DNA of 64,000 nt. It comes from Selenomonadales bacterium. GTDB lineage: Bacteria; Bacillota; Negativicutes; Sporomusales; UBA7701. The stretch lies in NCBI GenBank assembly GCA_029976065.1, contig JARKNV010000003.1, positions 1-64,000 of the forward strand, written 5' to 3'. Made by a program: the position numbers and the translations under genes. This document shows positions 9,843 to 17,545 of the stretch, in pieces; position 1 is the stretch's first letter, and every line of letters starts with the position of its first letter. Below the pieces are notes generated by a model. The model searched no databases. It saw only the letters and a program-made list of their open reading frames with translations, and had not been told where the DNA came from.

Positions 9843-10430
9843 ATGCCCTCCGGAAAGGAAGCCAAACAGCGGCTGCGCCGGGAAATGCTCGCCAAACGGC
9901 GCAGCCTTTCTGCCGAGGAGATCAAAAAGGGGAGCGAGGCCATCGCTGCCTATTTTTGTGCATGGCCCCAATATCGGGATGCCAAAAGCGTCATGCTATA
10001 CCTGTCCATGGCGGACGAGCCGCAGACGGCTCCGCTTATCGAGCACGCCTGGAGTTCGGGCAAGCAGGTCGCCGTGCCGCTGATGGGTGAAATCTACGGC
10101 GTGATGGAAGGCGCCGTTTTAGACAGTTGGGACGATCTCGTCACCGGACGCCTGGGGCTCAAAATGCCTGATCCGGCCAAAACCCGGCCCATCGACCCGG
10201 CAAGCATCGACCTTATCGTCGTGCCGGGGGTGGCCTTCGATCCCGCCGGCCGCCGCCTGGGAATGGGAGCAGGCTATTACGACCGGTTCCTTCCGCAGGC
10301 CGTGCGGGCCTGTAAAGTGGGACTCGCCTGGTCGGCCCAGATTGTTCCCGCGGTCCCGACCGACGCGCATGATGTTCGGATGGATTATCTGTTGACGGAA
10401 GCTGGCTTTCGGCCCTTGTCGGGCGGCTGA
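9843..10430 (+). CDS. 5-formyltetrahydrofolate cyclo-ligase
   Basis: A 195-residue enzyme that converts 5-formyl-THF to 5,10-methenyl-THF with ATP. The basic N-terminal helix (KEAKQRLRREMLAKRRSLS) and the signature GRRLGMGAGYYDRFL (about residue 138) with the preceding VPGVAFD are clear. It starts two bases after yajC. The next gene starts 36 bases later, so it could be read from the same transcript. Confidence 0.93.
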   Translation: MPSGKEAKQRLRREMLAKRRSLSAEEIKKGSEAIAAYFCAWPQYRDAKSVMLYLSMADEPQTAPLIEHAWSSGKQVAVPLMGEIYGVMEGAVLDSWDDLVTGRLGLKMPDPAKTRPIDPASIDLIVVPGVAFDPAGRRLGMGAGYYDRFLPQAVRACKVGLAWSAQIVPAVPTDAHDVRMDYLLTEAGFRPLSGG

Positions 10431-10466
10431 CTTCGCCGCGGTGTCCGTCACGACGGGGGTGACACA

Positions 10467-11171
10467 ATGGAGATTAGGATAGGCATTGCCAAAGCCAATA
10501 AATATGCCGTCGCGGAATGCGGCGACAGCGTCGAGGTGGCAGAACGACCACGGGGTGGTATTTCTGCCATTTTAGCTGACGGCCAGGGAAGCGGAAAGGC
10601 GGCCAAGCAGACCAGCAGCCTGGTGGTCAACCGGGCTGCGTCCCTCATCGCCGAGGGCGTGCGGGACGGCGCGGTGGCCCGGACGGTCCACGATTATCTG
10701 TACGCCATGAAAGACGGACGGGTTTCCTCCACCCTTACAATCCTCAGCGCCGACTACGACGCCCAGACGCTGCTGTTCTCCCGCAACGCCAACTGTCCGG
10801 TGCTGGTGAAAACGGAATTCGGCATCACCGTCTACGATGAAGACGTGCCCTCCATCGGCGTGCACAAATATATGAAGCCGTTGATGAATCAAGTCCCCCT
10901 GGAAATGGGCACAATTCTGGTATCCTACACCGACGGCATCCAGGCGGCCGGCCGCAAGCGCGGCAATACCATCGATAACGACAGAATTTTGAAACTGCTT
11001 GAAAATAACGGCCCGGACGATGTGGAATTTATCGCCGAGAGCATTTTGGAATACGCCCTGACGCTGGATGAATACCGTCCCGGCGACGATATGACCGTCG
11101 TGGTCATGGGGGTAGCCGATCGCGATTCGACCCACAGAATTCAGCGTTTTAGCGTCTCCTTCCCTTATTAG
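10467..11171 (+). CDS. PP2C-type (SpoIIE/RsbU-like) phosphatase
   Basis: A 234-residue stand-alone PPM phosphatase catalytic domain. Metal-binding aspartates are recognisable in LADGQGSGKAA (about residue 32), SYTDGIQAAG (about residue 152) and RPGDDMTVVV (about residue 210). There is no sensor or membrane domain, which resembles RsbX or the core of SpoIIE. The likely substrate is a phosphoserine on a small partner, but no anti-sigma or anti-anti-sigma gene is nearby. It begins a group with a P-loop protein and an HD protein, 14 bases upstream of the former. Confidence 0.8.
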   Translation: MEIRIGIAKANKYAVAECGDSVEVAERPRGGISAILADGQGSGKAAKQTSSLVVNRAASLIAEGVRDGAVARTVHDYLYAMKDGRVSSTLTILSADYDAQTLLFSRNANCPVLVKTEFGITVYDEDVPSIGVHKYMKPLMNQVPLEMGTILVSYTDGIQAAGRKRGNTIDNDRILKLLENNGPDDVEFIAESILEYALTLDEYRPGDDMTVVVMGVADRDSTHRIQRFSVSFPY

Positions 11172-11185
11172 GCGGGTGAGAAACG

Positions 11186-11566
11186 ATGCGGATTGTCGTG
11201 GTGGGACCGTGCGCCAGCGGTAAGACAACCTTGGTCAACCGCCTGCAGGAACTCGGCTTTGACGCTCGCAACGTCGCCCAGGAACACTCGGGAGTCAAGA
11301 CCTTGTGGCGCAAGATGTGTCCCGATGTGGTGGTAATGCTTGACGCGTCCCTGCCGGTAATCCGCCAGCGGCGCAAAGTACCCTGGGGGGAAGAGCGGCT
11401 GATAGCGCAGCGGGAAAGGCTCCGGGACGCCCGGGAACACGCCAGTCTCTACATTCAGACCGATCCCCTTACCAGGGAAGAAGTGGCCGGGCGTGTTCTT
11501 GACTATATCGCGGGGAGTACAGACAATGGCGGCACTAACTGTAGCAAGTCTGAAGCAAGACCATGA
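11186..11566 (+). CDS. Small P-loop NTPase-like protein
   Basis: A 126-residue protein with a Walker A loop VVVGPCASGKTTLV at residues 4-17. A weak Walker B-like segment, DVVVMLDASLPVI, lies near residue 47, and a basic segment, RQRRKVPWGEERL, follows. The layout resembles a small nucleoside or adenylate kinase-like fold, but I do not recognise the family. Its 3' end overlaps the next gene by 41 bases in another frame, so the last 13 or so residues are constrained by that gene. Substrate unknown. Confidence 0.7.
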   Translation: MRIVVVGPCASGKTTLVNRLQELGFDARNVAQEHSGVKTLWRKMCPDVVVMLDASLPVIRQRRKVPWGEERLIAQRERLRDAREHASLYIQTDPLTREEVAGRVLDYIAGSTDNGGTNCSKSEARP

Positions 11567-12191
11567 AATTGGCGTCTATCTGGCCTGCAGCACGGAATAC
11601 CTTGGCCGGCTCGGCTTTACCGAGCATGGCTGCCGCCACGCCACGCTTGTCGCCGCGCGGGCCCGCCGCGTGCTGGCCGATCTCGGCTACGGGGACCGTG
11701 ACCAGGAACTCGCCGCCGTAGCCGGCTACCTCCACGACATCGCCAACCTCGTCAACCGTTACAACCACGGCGGCACGGGGGCGGTTATGGCCTACAATAT
11801 TCTAAGCCGTTTCGGCATGGCGCCGGAAGAAATAGCTTTGGTGGTATCGGCGATCGGCAACCACGAGGAGGAGCGGGGCAACGCCATCAACCACGTGGCC
11901 TCGGCGCTCATCATCGCCGACAAATCGGACGTGCATCGTTCCCGGGTCACCAATACCGACTTCGCTAAGTTCGAAATTCACGACAGAGTTAACTATGCGG
12001 CCCAGAACAGCCGCCTGCTCATCGACCGCCCACAGGGCACCATAACCCTTGAACTGGAAATCGAAACATCCATCTGTCCGGTGATGGAATACTTCGAGAT
12101 ATTTCTCGACCGCATGGTCATGTGCCGGCGGGCGGCCGAATTTTTAAACTGCCGGTTCGGGCTTGTCATCAACGACAACAAGCTGCTTTAG
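11526..12191 (+). CDS. HD-domain phosphohydrolase
   Basis: A 221-residue HD-superfamily protein. Metal ligands are visible as EHGCRHA near residue 37, YLHDIAN near residue 67, GNHEEERG near residue 113 and ADKSDV near residue 138, in the order expected for a metal-dependent phosphohydrolase. The C-terminal 80 residues form a separate unrecognised domain. The ATG at 11526 lies within the end of the P-loop gene. HD proteins at this place before secD occur in other Firmicutes. The substrate, perhaps a nucleotide, cannot be deduced. Confidence 0.82.
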   Translation: MAALTVASLKQDHEIGVYLACSTEYLGRLGFTEHGCRHATLVAARARRVLADLGYGDRDQELAAVAGYLHDIANLVNRYNHGGTGAVMAYNILSRFGMAPEEIALVVSAIGNHEEERGNAINHVASALIIADKSDVHRSRVTNTDFAKFEIHDRVNYAAQNSRLLIDRPQGTITLELEIETSICPVMEYFEIFLDRMVMCRRAAEFLNCRFGLVINDNKLL

Positions 12192-12216
12192 AAGCTTTTG
12201 GCTTGTCCGGGATTCA

Positions 12217-12246
12217 TTGACAGTTGGCAGGCTGTGCAGATATAAT
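12217..12246 (+). promoter_or_regulatory. Consensus sigma-A promoter for secDF
   Basis: TTGACA (12217-12222) and TATAAT (12241-12246) both match consensus exactly, with an 18-base spacer. They lie between the HD gene and the secD start. Confidence 0.85.
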
Positions 12247-12284
12247 TTTACTTGTGCAATAAAACAAGATTGGGGGAAAAATCC

Positions 12285-13490
12285 TTGAGATGGAGTAATC
12301 TGACCACCTTCTCGGTGGTTGTTTTGGCCATTTTACTGGTTTTCGGCTTCTACATCTCGCCGCTGGTTATGTCCGTCAAACAGGGCCTCGACCTGCAGGG
12401 CGGAACGCACGTCGTCATGGAAGCGGTCGATACGCCGGACGCCCAGGTGAACGAAGACGCTATGCAACGGGTCGTAAAGGTAATGGAGCGCCGCGTCAAC
12501 GAGCTCGGCCTTACCGAGCCGATTATCCAGCGCCAGGGTGAACGCCGCATCATCATCGAGCTGCCCGGGGTCAAGGACCCCGAGGGCGCCATCGCCCTGA
12601 TCGGCAAAACGGCTCTGCTCGAGTTCAAGACCGAAGACGGCAAGACCATTCTCACCGGCAAGGACCTGAAGGATGCCAAAGCCCAGATTACCCAGAGCAA
12701 CCGCAATGACGTGTCGATCGAGTTTACCGACGCCGGAGGCAAGGTTTTCGGCGAAATGACGGCCAAGAACGTCGGCAAGCATATCGCCATCACGCTGGAC
12801 AACCAGGTGCTGACCAACCCGGTCGTGCAGGAAGCCATCCCCAGCGGCAAGGCGGTAATCACCGGCCAGCGCACCATCGAAGAGGCCCAAAACCTTGCCA
12901 TTCTCCTCCGCTCCGGCGCCCTGCCGGTCAAGATGAACATTATGGAGACACGGACGGTCGGCCCGACCCTCGGACAGGATTCCAAGGACAAGAGCACACT
13001 CGCCTTTACTATCAGCATCGTCGCCATCGTGGTCTTCATGGTCGCCTTCTACCGCCTGTCCGGCGTGGTGGCCAACATAACCCTGGCGCTGTACGTCATG
13101 CTGCTGCTGGTGGCACTGAAGATGCTCAACGCCACGCTTACCCTCCCCGGCATCGCCGGCATAATCCTGTCGATGGGCATGGCGGTCGACGCCAACGTGC
13201 TGATTTTCGAGCGCTTCAAGGAAGAATACAGGGGCGGCAAGACGCTGCGCGCCGCTATGGACGCCGGCTTCAACCGCGCTTTTACCACCATCTTCGACTC
13301 CAACGTCACCACCCTGTTCGCCGCCGTGGTGCTGTTCTTCCTCGGCTCCGGGCCGATCAAAGGCTTTGCCATCACCCTTGGCCTGGGCATCATCCTCAGC
13401 ATGTTCACGGCTATAACGGTCACAAAGTATCTGCTTAAGTCGCTGATGAACTCCAGCGTGTTCAAGAGCGGCAAAATATTCGGGGCGTAG
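12285..13490 (+). CDS. secD: Protein translocase subunit SecD
   Basis: A 401-residue SecD, the proton-driven partner of SecYEG that pulls exported proteins forward. It has an N-terminal membrane helix, the signature GLDLQGGTHVVME near residue 30, a periplasmic P1 domain, and five further membrane helices with DANVLIFERFKEE near residue 300. It is short compared with proteobacterial SecD but normal for Firmicutes. The TTG at 12285 is chosen because GGGGG lies eight bases upstream; a TTG at 12252 is in frame but has no such site. Confidence 0.95.
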   Translation: MRWSNLTTFSVVVLAILLVFGFYISPLVMSVKQGLDLQGGTHVVMEAVDTPDAQVNEDAMQRVVKVMERRVNELGLTEPIIQRQGERRIIIELPGVKDPEGAIALIGKTALLEFKTEDGKTILTGKDLKDAKAQITQSNRNDVSIEFTDAGGKVFGEMTAKNVGKHIAITLDNQVLTNPVVQEAIPSGKAVITGQRTIEEAQNLAILLRSGALPVKMNIMETRTVGPTLGQDSKDKSTLAFTISIVAIVVFMVAFYRLSGVVANITLALYVMLLLVALKMLNATLTLPGIAGIILSMGMAVDANVLIFERFKEEYRGGKTLRAAMDAGFNRAFTTIFDSNVTTLFAAVVLFFLGSGPIKGFAITLGLGIILSMFTAITVTKYLLKSLMNSSVFKSGKIFGA

Positions 13491-13501
13491 GGGGTGGGAA
13501 G

Positions 13502-14419
13502 ATGTCATTACTGAAGTTCGACTTTATCGGCAAACGCTATTGGTGGTTTGCGCTGTCAATTCTTATCATGATCCCGGGCATCATCTCCATCGCCGTCCAG
13601 GGCTTCCACCTCGGCATCGATTTCACCGGCGGCACACTCTTCGATCTGAAGTTCGCCCAACCGGTTACTGTCGCTCAGGTGCGCGACGCTCTCAAGGACC
13701 ACCAGCTCGAAGGCAGCACCATCCAGCTGGCGACCGGCGCCCAGGCCGAAGCCTCGCAGAATGTATTTGTCCGCACCAGGGTGCTGGAGGAAAACGAGCG
13801 GATAGCAGTCATGGACGACTTGAAAAAGCATATTGGCGCCTTTGAAATTCTTCGCGTCGAGAAGGTCGGCGCCATCATCGGCTCCGAGCTCACCAAGCAG
13901 GCGATAATCGCCTTGGTTGTGTCCTGGCTGCTGATGATCGCCTATATATCCTTCCGGTTCGAGTTCAAGTTCGGCATTTCAGCCGTCATGGCCCTTATCC
14001 ACGACGTAATCGTCGTGCTGGGGGTGTTCTCGATCTTCCGGCTGGAGGTCGACGCAGCCTTCGTGGCCGCCATCCTGACCATCGTCGGTTACTCGATCAA
14101 CGACACGATCGTCATTTTCGATCGCATTCGCGAGAACCTCAAGACCCATCGCAAGACCGAGAGCTTCAAGGACCTGGTCAACCGCAGCATCTGGCAGACG
14201 ATGACCCGTTCGATCTACACCGTCGTGACCGTGATGTTCTGCTCGCTGGCGCTGTATTTCTTCGGCGGCGAAACGACCAAAAACTTTGCTCTCGCCCTTA
14301 CCATCGGCTTCGTCAGCGGCGCGTATTCCTCGATCTGCAACGCCAGCCCGATCTGGGTGACGCTGAAGGAGATGTCCGAGCGCAACCGCGTCGAGTCCAA
14401 GATAAAAGGCTCCAAATAA
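13502..14419 (+). CDS. secF: Protein translocase subunit SecF
   Basis: A 305-residue SecF with an N-terminal helix, the signature GIDFTGGTLFDLKF near residue 36, the periplasmic P4 domain and five C-terminal membrane helices containing YSINDTIVIFDRIREN near residue 195. It starts 11 bases after secD with GGGGTGGG as ribosome-binding site and is followed by a strong terminator, so secD-secF form a bicistronic unit. Confidence 0.96.
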   Translation: MSLLKFDFIGKRYWWFALSILIMIPGIISIAVQGFHLGIDFTGGTLFDLKFAQPVTVAQVRDALKDHQLEGSTIQLATGAQAEASQNVFVRTRVLEENERIAVMDDLKKHIGAFEILRVEKVGAIIGSELTKQAIIALVVSWLLMIAYISFRFEFKFGISAVMALIHDVIVVLGVFSIFRLEVDAAFVAAILTIVGYSINDTIVIFDRIRENLKTHRKTESFKDLVNRSIWQTMTRSIYTVVTVMFCSLALYFFGGETTKNFALALTIGFVSGAYSSICNASPIWVTLKEMSERNRVESKIKGSK

Positions 14420-14432
14420 AGAAACCGATCGC

Positions 14433-14462
14433 AAAGCCCGGGATTATCCCGGGCTTTTTCTT
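14433..14462 (+). terminator. Terminator after secF
   Basis: AAAGCCCGGGA (14433-14443) pairs with TCCCGGGCTTT (14447-14457) across a three-base loop, followed by more T. Confidence 0.9.
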
Positions 14463-14546
14463 TTTCCGCGCCGGCTGTGGCGGGCGGTCATCGGCACCAA
14501 GTGGGGGAGACGGCAATATCATATTAGAGCTAAAGGTGGTGAGTCT

Positions 14547-15560
14547 ATGTGGATGCTTTTGCCGGCGCTGTCCCTGGCGATCGTCCATATCGCCGGCGAT
14601 AACGCCGGCGTGGTGCCCGACGCGGCGACGCAGAAAGGCGCGGGGATTTTTCTTACGGTCATCCTGGCCTATATCGCCTTCGGCGCAGGCTTGACCGGGC
14701 TTGCCGCCTCGATCGGCGCCCGCACCGGTGTTGAACTGGCCGTCGTCGTTCGCCGGCTGTTTGGCGTCCGCGGCAAAAGGCTATTGGCCGTGATCACTCT
14801 CGGCATCTCCATACCGGCCAGCGCACTGACGGGCGGGTACTTTGCCGCCTGGCTGGTTCATGACCTCACCGGCCTGCCTCAGCCGGCGGCAGCGCCGCTG
14901 TGCCTGGCGCTGTTTACGCTGCTGGCTGTAGGTTATTTGCCGGAGCTGCTGATGATCGCCAATTATTGTTCCTTGCTGCTGGTGCCCGCGCTAGCGATAC
15001 TTCTCGTTACAGTTGGGGGGGAGCATTTGTCCGGCAACTGGCCGGCTGGCGGCATAGACTGGCCGCTGGTCATGGCGTTGTTTGGCTACAACGCCGGCGG
15101 GATGCGTCCGGCGCTGGCGGCGGAAACGGCCGCCTGCCTGGCCCGCAGGGGCGGACGGGCAGTATGGCTGACGGTTGCGGCAAAACTGGTCGAGGGCGTA
15201 CTGACCATCGCCATGGCTTATATCGTCCTTGCCGTCGGCGCGACCGGGCCGATGTCGCTGGCGGCGGTCGCCAAATACTCTTTCGGTCCGGTGGGGGGAG
15301 CGTTTTTCGCCGGCGTGCTCTTTTTCGCCTTTGCCACGACAATGGTGCCGGCGATGGTGGTCAACGGACGACACGTGGCTTGCTGTACCGGCCTGGGCTC
15401 CTGGAAAGGGGTGGCGGCGGCGGCGGTGGCCGTATACCTGGCGACCTTCGCAGCCTATGAGAGCCTGCTGCAGATAATGGGCTGGACGGCAGGCGCGACG
15501 GCCGTGTTTATCGGCTACACGGCGTACGTCGTACATAAAAACGGCGGTAATCAGCAATAA
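14547..15560 (+). CDS. Multi-pass membrane protein, transporter-like
   Basis: A 337-residue hydrophobic protein with roughly ten membrane helices, short loops and almost no soluble part. Glycine-rich unwound-looking stretches (GYFAAWL, NAGGMRPALAAE) and overall length recall APC/NCS1-type permeases of the LeuT fold, but I cannot name the family. GGTGGTGAG lies before the ATG. It opens an accessory block after the secF terminator and is followed by a DUF456 protein 36 bases later. A substrate cannot be inferred. Confidence 0.65.
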   Translation: MWMLLPALSLAIVHIAGDNAGVVPDAATQKGAGIFLTVILAYIAFGAGLTGLAASIGARTGVELAVVVRRLFGVRGKRLLAVITLGISIPASALTGGYFAAWLVHDLTGLPQPAAAPLCLALFTLLAVGYLPELLMIANYCSLLLVPALAILLVTVGGEHLSGNWPAGGIDWPLVMALFGYNAGGMRPALAAETAACLARRGGRAVWLTVAAKLVEGVLTIAMAYIVLAVGATGPMSLAAVAKYSFGPVGGAFFAGVLFFAFATTMVPAMVVNGRHVACCTGLGSWKGVAAAAVAVYLATFAAYESLLQIMGWTAGATAVFIGYTAYVVHKNGGNQQ

Positions 15561-15596
15561 TCTTGTTATAGACGCAGCCAAAAGGGGCTCTTTGTT

Positions 15597-16064
15597 TTGT
15601 TATTGTTGAAAGTCACCGTCATCCTTATTATGCTTGCCGGCCTGACCCTCACGCTGTTGCCGCGCATGCCCGGCACACTTGTCATCATGGGCGCCGCCGT
15701 CCTATACCTCGGGGCGACCGGCGCCCCTGCGCCGCCCTGGGTGATCGCGGCTCTTGTCGTGCTGGCCTTCGCGGCCGAGGTGGGAGGTCGGATGCTGCGG
15801 CTGTACCTGACCCGCCGTTACTCATTGTCGCGGGTCTTTTGCGTAAATAGTTCGGTCGGCAACATCGGCGGCATACTGGCGGCCGATGCCCTGCTCGGTC
15901 CGGTTTTCGGCCTGGTGGCGTGGGAGTTTTTTGCCGGGAAAACGCTGGCGCCGCGCTGGGATACGATAGCCCGCGTCCTTCTGCGGCTGGCGGCGGTGGC
16001 GGTCGTACGCTTCGCCTGCGGGTTGCTGATGATCGTGCTTGTGCTTGTATATATAATGGGCTGA
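15597..16064 (+). CDS. DUF456-type membrane protein
   Basis: A 155-residue protein with four or five hydrophobic helices, fitting DUF456: an N-terminal GLTLTLLPRMPGTLVIMGAA segment, a central segment SVGNIGGILAADALLGPVFG with small residues, and a C-terminal helix. DUF456 members have no assigned role. Start is a TTG at 15597 with AAGGGG upstream; TTG codons at 15603 and 15606 are also possible. A terminator follows, so this and the preceding membrane protein could form a unit. Confidence 0.7.
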   Translation: MLLLKVTVILIMLAGLTLTLLPRMPGTLVIMGAAVLYLGATGAPAPPWVIAALVVLAFAAEVGGRMLRLYLTRRYSLSRVFCVNSSVGNIGGILAADALLGPVFGLVAWEFFAGKTLAPRWDTIARVLLRLAAVAVVRFACGLLMIVLVLVYIMG

Positions 16065-16118
16065 GACGACGGCAAAGCCGGACAGGGCGTACGCCAGGGC
16101 AGAACGTAAAATGCTTCG

Positions 16119-16145
16119 GCGGTCCGAAATACGGGCCGCTTTTTT
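16119..16145 (+). terminator. Terminator after DUF456 gene
   Basis: GCGGTCCG (16119-16126) pairs with CGGGCCGC (16132-16139), including one G-U pair, over AAATA, then six T. Confidence 0.85.
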
Positions 16146-16213
16146 GCTGCTTGCTCCGGGTAGGGGCTTGGCCCTGTGGTTACACTAACGGTAAACAGGC
16201 GGGAGGGAGAAAA

Positions 16214-17545
16214 ATGTATAGCAAATTGATCCGCCATAGCGGCAACAAAGACCTTTTCCGGGCAGTTTCGCTGTCGGTTGCGGCGCTGTCGAGCCGGCAC
16301 CCCTTTCACCTTCACGCCGAAGGCCTGAGGGGAACGGGCAAAACGACCATTCTGCGGGCGGCCGCGCAGCTTTTGCCGCCTATCGTCCGCGTACGGGGCT
16401 GCATCTATAATTGCGACCCGGCAAGACCTCACTGCCCGGAGCACCGGGGGCTGGACGCGGCGGCGCTGGCCAAGATCGGTACAGAGGTTGTGCCCTGCCC
16501 CTTTTTAGAGATTTCTCAGTCGGCAAAAGTCGGTACCGTTCTCGGTAGCATTGATTTAAGCAGGCTCGTCGACAGCAGCAGGCCGGCGGCCGCCCTTTTG
16601 CCGGGTACCATCCTGCAGGCCCACCGCGGCGTCGTATTCATCGACGAAATAAACCGGTTGGCGGATACCGGCCCGGAACTGGCCGACGCTCTTCTTGACG
16701 TGATGGGCACCAAACCCGGGAGGGTGCAAGTGGAGGAAACGGGCCTGCCGGTAGTGGAAATGCCGGTGGAAGTTACGGTTTGGGCCGCTTCCAACCCCGA
16801 CGAGGAGCCGGGAGCTCTCGCCCAGGTGCGCAAGCAGCTGGCCGACCGGTTTGATATGGTTGTGACAATGGGACGGCCGAGCGAATACCGGTCGGTGATG
16901 GCAATCCTCGCCCAACGGGAAGGGGAGGGGGCGCCGGCAGCCGAAGAGGCGGCTCCCAGACTGGGAGACTTCCGCAGCGTGGCGGTTGACGAAGGGTTGC
17001 GGGGCATACTGGCGGCAATCTTTATCGACTTTGGTCTGGAGAGCCTGCGAGCGGTCGAAGGCCTGGAGACGGCCGCCCGCCTGGCGGCGATGCAGGCCGG
17101 GCGGACGCAGGTTCTGTCTGAGGATGTGGCGCAGGTGGCGCCAATAGTTCTCGGCCATCGCACCGACAACGCCACTTTGTCGGGGATACTCAAGCATTTG
17201 CAGACAGCCGGCCGCAGCCCGGACACCTGGAACCAGACGGCGGATAGCGGCGACCGGCAGGATGGAAGCCGGGCAGAGGCAGCCGAAACGGGCCGGACGC
17301 GCTCGCGACTGGAGCGTTGGTGGTCCGAATTCAAGCGGCGGATGGGGTCGGGGCGGAACCGGCCGGAGGCATCGAAGGGGACGTCCGGCGGCGGTGGGTG
17401 GCCGTCAGGCGGCTCTTCCGGCGGTGGCGGCATTGCCGACCCGATGAATGTTGATATTGTTGCGCCGCCCCGCGCCGCTGTGCCCCTGGCCGAGTTACCG
17501 GTGGAGAAATATGTGGGCGGCGAGGACGGCAGCCGCCATGCCTGA
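16214..17545 (+). CDS. BchI-like (Mg-chelatase type) AAA+ ATPase
   Basis: A 443-residue AAA+ protein of the magnesium-chelatase ChlI/BchI branch. Walker A is GLRGTGKTT near residue 39, Walker B is GVVFIDEINRL near residue 140, and sensor 1 reads VTVWAASNPDEEPG. Near residues 62-78 the segment RGCIYNCDPARPHCPEH puts cysteines where chlorophyll-type ChlI has a plain loop, which might bind a metal. The last 90 residues are a low-complexity Gly/Ser/Arg linker. Its end overlaps the VWA gene by eight bases, so the two form a coupled pair. No porphyrin, cobalamin or chelatase H-subunit gene is present, so the substrate is unknown. Confidence 0.82.
   Translation: MYSKLIRHSGNKDLFRAVSLSVAALSSRHPFHLHAEGLRGTGKTTILRAAAQLLPPIVRVRGCIYNCDPARPHCPEHRGLDAAALAKIGTEVVPCPFLEISQSAKVGTVLGSIDLSRLVDSSRPAAALLPGTILQAHRGVVFIDEINRLADTGPELADALLDVMGTKPGRVQVEETGLPVVEMPVEVTVWAASNPDEEPGALAQVRKQLADRFDMVVTMGRPSEYRSVMAILAQREGEGAPAAEEAAPRLGDFRSVAVDEGLRGILAAIFIDFGLESLRAVEGLETAARLAAMQAGRTQVLSEDVAQVAPIVLGHRTDNATLSGILKHLQTAGRSPDTWNQTADSGDRQDGSRAEAAETGRTRSRLERWWSEFKRRMGSGRNRPEASKGTSGGGGWPSGGSSGGGGIADPMNVDIVAPPRAAVPLAELPVEKYVGGEDGSRHA

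Noticed and set aside
17448-17537. Upstream extension of the VWA gene
   Set aside because: The frame is open for 30 more codons but overlaps the linker of the AAA+ gene and has no ribosome-binding site; ATG 17538 fits coupled translation.
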